Source: Mactra quadrangularis (taxonomy: Eukaryota > Mollusca > Bivalvia > Venerida > Mactridae). From it: a stretch of 64,000 nucleotides of DNA. Position 1 is the first letter of the stretch. Each line of letters begins with the position of its first letter. Positions 10,335 to 22,300 of this stretch are shown piece by piece. The notes under the pieces were generated by a model. That model worked only from the letters and a program-made list of their open reading frames with translations, was not told where the DNA came from and searched no databases. The DNA lies in NCBI GenBank assembly GCA_025267735.1, contig CM046307.1, positions 46,853,395-46,917,394 on the forward strand. The letters are read 5' to 3'. The translations under genes and the position numbers were made by a program.

Positions 10335-13300
10335 GTTAGTGAATTTCGTTTCTACTCACAGAATTCTGTCAGTGTCATCTCGGTTATTTTTTGTCATTCT
10401 TATGAAGGTCGTCCAAAACCACGCAAATTTTAACCACTCATGTAAACTTTACTTATATGCTTAATTGACAAATTAAATGTTACTTTTTTAACGTTTTAAC
10501 TTTCTAAATAAATTTTATTTTCAAAAAAATGAAGTATTCACGTGTTCCGGCTAGCCGGCTCTGAATTCAGGGACAGAGTGTACTATAAGATTACTGCATT
10601 TTGCTGTTTCAGTTGACATTTTAAATGTATTATTCAATGTTATATCCTTGATTAATTCAGCTGTCATTTTGCTCTACCGGTTTCTTAGATTTATAGTCCG
10701 TTTCATTATATGGTTATTATGTATTTTAGCCCAGAATGAGTCAACTGCTGCATGTGGGAGTGGACAATGGGTCTGTGAGATTAGCAAAAAATGTATCCCT
10801 TTAAGCTGGAGATGTGATTCTGATCCTGATTGTGGTGATGACGATTCCTCTGACGAAGAAAATTGTCGTAAGTGAAATCTAGTAATATTCAATGATATTT
10901 ATGTCAAACCCAGTTTGATTATTGTTTTGTGATATATTTCATTAATCTGCTTTTGTTTGTATGGATCTGACTATTTTTAAACACCACTCAATTCGGATGA
11001 AGAAAAGGGGTGTGGCAGCATCTCACCGGTTGTATAGTAGTATAGAACAGACTATAGATAGTGTGTGTATTCATTCAAAAAATAGGTCAGACTCGAGCGA
11101 CTGTCTGGCTTCTGATTGGCTGATACTACATGGTCTGACTTTTCAACCAATCAAATTCGAGGGTGTGTTGGTGACCTCAGAAAAATGTTTACATTGATCA
11201 ATAGAAACGGAAATATTTCAAATTTTTGTCAACGGTCCCAAAAAATTGAAATCTTTTTGTATTGTACCCTTTTACACATGAAACTAGACTCTACCAAAAA
11301 ATTTTTAAAGAAATATTGCCTGAAAAGTGAACACATATTTGTTACATTTAATGCAAAATGTAGAAATGACTGATAACCTTCACATTAATTCAGCATTGAT
11401 GATTAATGATGCAATACTCGAGTTCATTCTATTCTTAATTTCTTATGATTTAAATGAATGCAATTTTGTTAAGTGGTTATAATGTATTGGCTGATAATAT
11501 TTTTTTGTAATCTTATCACGGTTCACCTAAGGTAACAGCATATTTTCTAAAAATTATTCATGAAAAGTATGTATCTGTATACATACTACCAGAGACATAG
11601 ATCTAATGCCCTGATACTACCTACCACATGTCCTTGGTTTACTCGAAGGGGAAACAAACACGACCTTGTTATGGTTTCCCTGTTATTGTGAAACTGATGA
11701 TGGTCTAAAATTGATGTTTTTATTTACAAAGACTTCATTTGAATTTTTACAAATTTGTTTTAGCTCCAAAAACGTGTGCTGATGGTGAATTCAGTTGTCC
11801 TAACGATGGTGGATGTATTGCTAACAGTTGGAAGTGTGATGGTGAACCTGATTGTCAGAAAGGTGGAGAGGATGAAGATCCAGAATTATGTTGTAAGTGA
11901 AATAATAATAAAACAAACATGTTTCTATATAATTCATTCTGAACATTTTTTTCCCCGGTAACTGGGACTGAAAAATAGACTAGTGTCAATGTTATAATAT
12001 TCATGAAACATTTTGCTAAAAGCCACACTGTGAAGCATGCAGGGCTTTTTTCAGTATTTGGGGAAGCGGCCTTGGGCCTTTTTTGTATAGACCATTAGGG
12101 AAAATAATGCAATCTCATAGCTAGGGGAACAAAAATCCAAGGTAAACTCCAAATTTGGGGAAAAACTGCATGATTTTAAAATATTTCAAGAAGGGAAGGC
12201 ACCTGTAAATGGTTCCGGTTGTATAAGGGAGAAGAGGTCTGGCCATGTAAAATGCATTTCTAAAATCCTGTTGAAATGATTTGAAATCTCAGATTTTACT
12301 AAAAAATGTTGCATATTTTCCCAAGTTTAGCCAGTGGCCTTGCCCACTAATAGCTGGAAAACAGGAAAAGACCGTGAAAATTAAGATTGTTTTGTTGTAT
12401 GTGATACCTGTTATACCATTGTAACAATATTTATTGTATTTTAGCAAACTTTAAAGGAGTCATCCTGATGTCATGATTATGTTTTTGTTTCCAGCTTCAC
12501 TAGAATCTTTATGTCCTGCTGATGAGATTGCGTGTTCTGATAAAAGTTGTATCAGCACTAAATGGGTCTGTGACGGTGTGGAAGATTGTCATGATGGGAT
12601 GGATGAGCAGAATTGCAGTAAGTTTGAATTCTTGAATACTTGTCAGATCTTCCAACGTTGGCTCAATATAGAGTTTGTTTTATGTAGTGATAAATTTTGT
12701 ATAGTTATGGCTTGATTTAATCAAAACAAAATTTAAGGTCTTCTCTTCACTCTCTAAAGTCTCTTGCACAATTTAAATGCATTTGTATTATTTTGAAAAT
12801 AGATGATGCTTGAATTACTTAGGTACAAAGTAAGAAATATATATTGAGTTTTTAAGTTAACATAGATAATTTATATAATTACACTTTAATTACAGCTAAA
12901 ACTTGCAGTGATGATATGCATACCTGTGCTGATGGTCAATGTATCTCTAATGCCTGGGTTTGTGATGGTGATCATGATTGTCTGGACGGCAGTGATGAAC
13001 AAGGAGGACCTGGAGGATGTGCTCGTAAGTTTTTTGTTTTAAAAAAGATCTAGGTCAAGTGTTTCAGGAGTAGTTTTGAAGTTCATTATTTTTTTAACCT
13101 GAAAATGAAAAAAAAAGTAAAATCTGAATAAATCATGAATTTATTTTTCACTTGTGATTATAAAATATGCATTGGTATTTGGTTTATTTTTGAAGTTTGA
13201 AAAGATTTAGTTATTGATTCTTCATAAAATAATTCTGAGTTATTTTATAAGGGAAATGAACAACAACTATCACTCTGACCATTGACTAATATTTATTTAC

Positions 13301-16300
13301 AGCCAAGACATGTGACAGTGATCAGTTTAAATGTGATGATTCATCAAGATGTATCAATATCAAATGGAAATGTGACGGCGACTTTGATTGTCCTGATCAT
13401 AGTGATGAGAATTGTGATCCTGTTGATGAAACTGAAGTCTGCTCACCTGTTACTGACTTTCAATGTAAAACCTCATTAGAATGTATACATAAATCTTGGT
13501 ATTGTGACGGTGACCCAGATTGTACAGATTTAAGTGACGAAGGGCCAGATTGTAAGTTTGACTTTATACATCCAATAGATATTGTGCTAATGAAATTTCA
13601 AGAAAAAGTTGTTGTACATACCACAAGAAATGTTACTATTTTAAAGCTTATTCATGTGAAATAGTATGAATCAGATGTTGATAAACTAATTAATGTCGAT
13701 TTTGGACTTTTTTCTGATGGCTTGTTTATTTTTTTCTACAAGACTTTGTCCAATATCCTCTAAAGATCACTGTATATTAATGTGTTTTCAAGTTTATTTT
13801 AGGTTTATTTTGGTCACAATATGAAATTTTCTTTGAAATTATTTAAAAGAAATCATTTAAAAGAATCAGTCTTTTACAATATAAAAAATATTTTTCTCAT
13901 GAATGAAGGTTTTTCATTTCATTTCATGTTTGAAAAGATATAAAAATTTTTTAGATGCATGAATATTTTAATTGCAGGTATTTACCCAGCATGCAGAGAA
14001 GACCAATTTCAATGTGGCAATCATGCTTGTATATCCAAGATTCTTGTCTGTGATGGAAATGATGATTGTATTGATGGATCGGACGAACAAACTTGTAGTA
14101 AGTATTTACTGATAACTAGAAGTCTCCAGAAAGAGGCAGGAATACAGAAAAACAGACAGTGTGCATTAAAGGGTTTTTATTTTAAAGTAACCATATATGT
14201 GTGGGTTAAAATTTTTGCTATATTACAAGTCTATGAAATAAGTGGGTGTCTGGTTGACCAGGACTACTACTTATTAGTTTTGGGCAACCAAAATTCTACT
14301 TTGAGATATAGTTCTTGCTCTTAAAATGATCAGTTCTAACAGACAACCACTTTCATATCCTATTTTTGTAGACTTAATTACTCTATGTGATATGTCTATT
14401 TCATTATTTTAAAAGTAAGTTTTCAGTATTTTTAAAGTTTGGACTTCCACCTATGTATCTGCATATGAAAGGAGCCAAATAATAATAATAATAATGTTAC
14501 CCCTACCCTGCTCTTTTCTCATTCAAACTGATAAACTTGAGATTAATTGATTGAACCTGGGTCGGTAGCGCGCCGGGATTTGATATCTCGTGCCCGAGGG
14601 GGTGCGGGTTCGAATCCCACCCGGGGAGGTTATACCCTTCCATGAAAATTTGACAATGTCGATTTTCCTCCATTGATTAGATAATATGGAGAAGTTTCCG
14701 GCCTTGTGGAAGGGTAGGTGAGTAGTGGTTATAGACAATGGTCCAGGAAAGCTAGGTTAAGCACTGGATGCCGTAAAATGACCTAAAATTGTGTTGACAC
14801 GGCGTTAACTCCAATAAATAAATTGAGATTAATTGATATAGAAAACTGATTGGCTAAACTGATTTATCAATAATGGTTTATTACAGTGTTGTAAATATTT
14901 AATTAGGATTATCTATATCTTAATTTTGTTGTTTTATTTTTTCAGAGTCTACATGCGAGGCTGTTGGAGAGTTTGATTGTAATGGTGATGGTTCCATGTG
15001 TATTCCTAATTCCAAAGTCTGTGATGGTAGAAACGATTGTTTACATCGTGAAGATGAAGACACCGCTCTCTGTATAGGTAAGCTATTTATACGTTATTTA
15101 CATACACTGCGTGGTCCCCATCCCGTAGTGAATTCACTGTTTTACTTACTGAACGAGTCTGCTAATTTCATGTTGAAAATGTTTTTAAAAACTACCCTTC
15201 ATGTTCAGATTTTTTGGTTCCATTGACCGTTGGATCAAATGCTTATCATGTTCAGCTCATGGAAATCTAAATTCAAATGTGTGGCATTTGTAAAAATTGA
15301 CTGGAAAATTAGCAGACTGATATCTTGGGGTGAATCATCACGTATGAAGAGTTCTTTTCCTAATATAAATGAAATCGGACTAAAAATTTTGCAAATTTTA
15401 TAATAGAAGAGACAATAAAAGGGGCAATGTTTTTTATATTTCCTTAAATTTTTTAGAAGCTTCGACATGTCTTTATTAAGTATATTCTTAAAGTACCTGT
15501 ATTGGAAAAGAGCTGTTCATTTGAACATGGCTTTCTGTTTCATATCTGCTTAGGGTTACTTTACACCTATACCATGAATTAACTTCATTTAAACCCTTAA
15601 AACTGATCATTCTGCTTTGTTTGAACTAAATGGGTCCAGTTGCTCATTAATGTTATTTATAAATATTGAGTTCCTTGCTGGCCAAGTGTCATTTACTTGT
15701 TACGACTGTTCTTATCCAGGTGATAATGAAGTTATGATTGACATGTTCATTAAAAGTGTTTCTGAGTTATTAGAAGTTAATGTTGATATTGAAAGATTGC
15801 TGTTTTAGTATTTGTACAGTCATTACCTAAAACCACTAGCCCAGCACCTTGGACTAGTAAAAATTGATTCCAGCTAGAAAAAATATTCATACATATGTCA
15901 TTGTTCAATGTTGATAAGTTTGTCCTTTACTATTATTTTATCAGTGTAGTTGTTGAGAAAGATTAAGGCAGTGACTTACTATATATACAGTTTGATGTTA
16001 CATTTTCCACTTGAATTAATATTCACATTCACACTTTCTGGTCTAGGTTGGTTATGCTATTATAAAAACTTCAGTTTTCATTCATATTAATTTTAACCAT
16101 TCACTCTGTTAGCTATCATTATTAACAATGCACACAGTCATCATTGGAGTTGTTTGTTTTCATTGGGTTTCATTTTATTTCTAGACTCAACAGATACTGG
16201 TATGATCATACTTATACAAGTGTCAATTCCCAAGTAGCATATTGTGACAAATCTGCATGCTTCTATTTTTTGTTCTTGTACATACATTCTCAGCTAACTT

Positions 16301-19300
16301 TAATTGAAGGCTTGGAGCATGCTTGCTGCTAGTTTTTTGTAGGCATTTTATCAAACAGTTGCTTTTAGCTTTATTTTGATTCAAATCAAATAGAATTTTA
16401 AATAATTCTTTAAATTTTGATCATTTGTAAAACCCTGTTAATAAAGAAAAAAATCTGACTCTGAGCTTATTTATAATACATACAATAAGTATACCTGATG
16501 AATACTTGGTCATAAATTGAGAATGTATGTACAGTTTGCCATTATCTACTGGAACCATGACCATTAATGATGTTTACATGTAGTATTAATTACTGAGTTC
16601 AGTTCAATGCCATTCTAGTCTAATGAATGCACCACTGTTTGCATCAAGATTGCTAAATTCTAAGAGTATTATTTTCATTTTTATTTAATTTGCTTTAGAT
16701 AGAAATTTTTTAGTAAACTGCTTCTGTTTCTGCATTGTTAGATAGATAGATGCATAAGAAAGGACAAAACAAAACAGACTAACTATTGTAACTCTAAAAT
16801 TGCTGATATTTTAAGAATTATGTTGTATTATTTTCTTTACACTATATGAATGTGCATTTTAGTCTCGTCTATGTGATCAATATTTATTATTTATTCTGTA
16901 ATGAGCATATATATGTCTTCTATTTGGTTTAAACTATATATATGTCATGTTGTCTACTCCTTGCACATTGTTAATTCACCAGTATTCATAACTTTGTTGT
17001 TAGTCAATACTTTGTTCATATTATTAACTTGTCTCTACATTTAATCTTTCTTAGTACCCGGTACAGGAATAAATTTGTACATCCTGAAAAGTCTTAGGTC
17101 TAAACTTGTCATATATACGAAGCAAAAGAGAAATTATCTAAATACTCTGATCTATGACATTACCAGTTGTCCCATTTTGGAGTAATAACTGTTTTATAGT
17201 TGGGACAATGAAAATATTGGTAAAGCTAATACAATCATTACTGACAGTATGAAATACAGACTACTAAACTTTTTGCGGTATTCTGCTTTTTTCACTATGG
17301 AAAAAATATAAACATTCATGAAGTATACTGCAATTTTGCTAATGTGAAGATATTTAGTCCCAAATATCTTTTTTTCACAATATTGGATGATCATTTTGGC
17401 TAAATTCACTATTTAAAACCTTGAGACTGCAGCAAAAAATGTTTAAAAAACTGGAGATTGAACATAGTTTAAAGACTGATAGTTGATTGGACAGTTGTGT
17501 AGAACCATGACTTTTCAGGATGTATTATTGTTAACTATATGAAAGCTTCATAGACAATATATGGAAGGAATTTTGTTGGTTGATTATTTAATTTTCATTG
17601 TTTTTAAAAAAAATTAATGGAATACATTTTTCTGAAATTAATTTTATTTTTAAAGATTTATTTTTTGGTAATGGAAATTGATTACCCCATGTAATGTAAT
17701 AGATGAACAAATTGAAATATAAAAATGTTTTTTTTCTTCAGCTAAAAACCCATGCTACAAACATGAATGCCCAGTTCACAGTCATTGTGAAAGTGTACCT
17801 GTTTCAGCCAATAAGTCAATGATAGCCAGTTGTGTTTGTGAAAGAGGCTTTGAATGGAATGAACTTGCTGGTCACTGTAAGGATATTGATGAATGCAATG
17901 AACCTGACACTTGCTCCCAGATTTGTATCAATACTAAAGGGGGTTATCGCTGTGAATGTGAACCAGGCTACACACTAGAGAAACATTATCACTGCAGAGC
18001 TAATGGTGAACCTTCATGGTTGTACTACGCCAATCGTCGGGATATCCGAAGATTGCGAGCTGATGCCCGATTCTCTGAAATTCTTGTTGAAGACACTGAA
18101 AACAGTATTGCTCTAGATTTTGATTATGAAGATAGTCTCATGTTCTGGACTGATGTTGGTTTGGAGAAAATTATCAGGTAAATGTTTGAACTTTTTATAT
18201 TGTAGTTAGTTACATTCTTACAAATTACAACAATAACGAGAAAGAGAAAATATTTGTATGAATTCATTCTTGTGAATAGTTGGCTGTTAATTCATATTGT
18301 TGAACGATCATTTATTTAGTCTTGCTGTAGTCAAAGCTTAAATCCACTGACCTGAAGCCCAAGACTTGTGAAATTCTTTTTAGCCAGTGAAAAAAATTGT
18401 TTACACCAAGTCAAACTAGTTGGTCATTTGGCCCATAACTATTAAAACATAATGAATGGGGCTAGTGCTTCAGAAGATAATAGTAAAGGACTCCTGTCAG
18501 ACTATTTACAAAATTAGAATAACAAGAGCTATTTGCTTGGATTGATACTTAAAGAAATAGAAATGTTTCAAACATATACAATATTTGTATGCTTTCAGTG
18601 CTAAAATAGATGGTGACACAGTTGTTATATCAGATACTAAAACAGTTATCAGTGCTAGTAGTGGGGATGTATCCTTCTCTCCTGATGGTCTAGCTGTTGA
18701 TTGGCTCTTTAAACATATCTACTGGACTGATACTGGTTCAAATAATATCAGAGTATCCAACTATGATGGTAGCAGAGTTAAAACACTCATCAACTCAAAT
18801 TTAGACGAACCAAGAGCCATATGTGCTGATCCTGAAAATGGGTAAGTTTCAAAATATATTTCAGGGCATTTTCACCCTTTTACAAAGGGCCAAACAAAGG
18901 AATCATTCCCTATTTCAAAAGAAAAAATCTCATCTGAATTCAAAAATAAATGTTTAAATGTAATAAAGATTGATATCCACAGATTTGATAATGAGCTGCA
19001 TTGCTATGCATTCAAGTAAATTATTTGTTTAATTATAAAAGATGAAAAAACTATTTCAAAAAAAAAAATTTGCCCTCAAAAATGTCTGAATTTCCTTATT
19101 GTTTTCATTCACAAATTGAATAATATTGATAAACTACATATTATTTAAACACTGTTGTACTTGCTGTCAGCAGCTGTCTACTTGTTAATGCAATGAATAT
19201 AACAAATTCTCGTTTTATTTTCTTATAGATATATTTATTGGACTGACTGGGGAGAAGATCCCAAGATTGAAAGAGCTGGTATGGATGGTAATGACAGAGA

Positions 19301-22300
19301 AACGATTGTTAAAGGTGGTGACCATTTAAAATGGCCTAATGGACTTACAATTGGTATGTTTAATGATATAATATCACAGTACAGTTACATTCAAAAGTCC
19401 ATAGACAAAATCCTGTTTTTAGTATACACTGATTAACATTTAGGGTAAACTATCCACATATTTAATCGTAAATAAAAAGAAACTGTTATTTGAAATGGCA
19501 TGATCAGCTGTTCATTTATTTTGGGTTTTTTTGTAATTTGGTTGACCTAGCATTTATGTGGTTGTCCCTGACAACTGCTTAATTCATAGACTAATGATTC
19601 CCTACAGTTTAAACTTAAGTGTGAACTATGTTATCCAATGTTTTATGAAATGTGAAGAATCTAGGTACATTTTGTCAAACATTTTATTTCAAGTTCATTT
19701 TCTTTACTTCTTTCAGACTATGTTGGTAAACGCATCTACTGGATTGATTCTAAACTACATAAGATTGGAGTAGCTAACCTTGATGGAAGCAATGCGGGTC
19801 ACGTAATAATTGATGCTACTGAAGTTAGACGTCCATTCTCTATCACTGTGTTCGAGGATTCCCTCTACTGGACCGACTGGTATACTAACGCTATCAAGAG
19901 TGTTCATAAAGTAACTGGTAGAGATCGTAAGACATTGTCAATTGGATCATATGCTGTAATGGACATCAAAGTATATCATGAGCTACGTCAAGAAAAGAGT
20001 AAGTTTTCTGACTTAATTACTTGTTAATATTATTTTATTATTACATGGAAACTGTTAACTTAAATGAATACTTATTTCCTATCTATAATTCTGTTTAATA
20101 TTGAGTCTAAATTGCTGATTATTTTACATAATGAAAGGTTAAAATGAAAATGATAATGACAAACTTGAAATTTTCACTTGAAATTTCTACATTTTATGTT
20201 TCATATTGTATGATTCAAACTTCTCCATTATTAGTTGTTGAAATACTCACATCTTTATTCCATCCTTGCTAATTATTCCATGGATATTTTATTTTCTTAT
20301 TCAGAATTCAAGGCTGAAGCTGAGAGACTTTGTAGTGTTGCACAATGTGAGTTCCTTTGTCTGCCAGCAGCCAGGATATCCACTAATGTTACAGTCTCAT
20401 GTGCATGTGGTGATGACCAAACACTTAATGCTGACAAGAAAACATGCACTGTCAAATCTGATACTACAGTAAAACCACCCGCAAAACCAGCCGCTACTAC
20501 TAAAAAACCAGCTGTAACTACACAAAAACCAGCTGGAACTACACAAAAACCAGCTGGAACTACACAAAAACCAGCTGGAACTACACAAAAACCAGCTGGA
20601 ACTACACAAAAACCAGCAGGTACTACTGAAAAACCAGCTGGAACTGAAGGACCAGTTGTAACAAGTAAGTTGATAAATTTTACATTAATTAATGAACGTT
20701 TTATGAATAAGTCTTGAAGATAATTATTACTATCAGTTTCATTACTGTCAGGTAATATGATTAAATAATGGATAATTCCGATTTAGTGTTTATATAAATC
20801 ACAGATCATAAACTTGAATAGTCTTTTATGGCATCTAGATTTAATCATGTTTTTATTTTTTACTTACAGCCTCGGTACCGGAAGACAAGAACAATACTGT
20901 TGGTAATCCTAATGAACAAGCTGCTCAGGATGTTGGTAGAATTGCTATCATTGCATCTGGTATTGCCTTATTTGTCCTCATTGCAATATTTGTTGTAAGT
21001 ATTTTCATAAATATTAGTTCTATAATTTACTTCAAATGACCTTTGTGTCGACCTATCTAATGTGTAGCTTTCATATAAACTAAAAACATTCAAATTTTGT
21101 AATAACTTTCTTACATTTGAGTTTCCAAGCTATTTTTACATTAAGTTATTCATGAACTGTGATTAGGCAATTTGTTCCAAATTGCATCTTGAAAATTATT
21201 ATAATATAGCAAAGATCATCTTAACATGACTTGTACTCCAAGCTTGTCAGATGTCAGTATATTAGTGGAGAATTTTAGATCCAACTTTAATCAGTTTGTG
21301 CAGTGTTCTCATAAAGAACCGACTCCCAACCTAAACAGTCGGTTAGAATGACTACAAGGTCTGTTAAAATTATCACATAATCAAGAAAGAAAGAATGGAA
21401 TGCCCTAGAAAGCCTAGTACTTTTCCATTTGAGCCTATTCAACAAAATCTTACTGAGAACACTGGTTTGTGACACAGTTACTTTATTAATTTGTATTTTA
21501 TTTCAGACTGGTTGCTTCATCTTTAGAAGATATAAATCCAGAAATAAGAAGAGTATGAACTTTGATAATCCTGTTTATAGAAAAACAACAACTTCAGATG
21601 ATCAATGTGTTATTCGTAATGAACCTGTAAGTATTCCACTTCATACTTCTTATAGGTTAGATTCTAAGATGATGGGTCATGTGTATTTTGAACAATGTAA
21701 TTTAGTCTGTGTTGCACACGTTTCAGCAATAATATTAAATAACTTTGTTCAGCATACATGCATCTGGTACAAACAAACTTTATTCAGCTGGAATTTTTTT
21801 CTAAAATTTGAGTTTGGTATAAAAACTAATGTGCATTGTAGTGAGATGGACAGTTTTCTGAATTGGAATCAATACCTGATACTTAATCTGTCTTTATTTT
21901 CATTCTCTAGTTATTGATATTTTGGTAGAAATTTAACTCCTTGTTTTCAAATATGCCTATCCTTCAAACCAACTGACTATTATTTTGAAATACCTTAAAC
22001 TCTAGTTGTTACCTAATCTATTTTGGAATGAGTCCAATTTCTTTAAACAATCTGACATACATTTCATTTATAAGTATGATAAAAAAAAATTAAGTTGAAT
22101 AACCAGTAAGTTATTATATTGAAATCAAATGTCATGTCTTGTTGTTATTGCCTTTATTGTTTCTGTTGGTTCAACTCCTAGTATTAAGGTACCATAATGT
22201 CAGTCATAACCTTAACCCTTTTGCCCAAAGCTAGAGATTAGTAAAAAAAAATCAGGCTAGTGGAAATTACTGACATAATTAAGTTGGGCTTGTTGACAAC

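Noticed and set aside
20397..20609. Antisense frame with repeated CSSSWFL
   Set aside because: Antisense shadow of the TTQKPAG repeat in exon 13.
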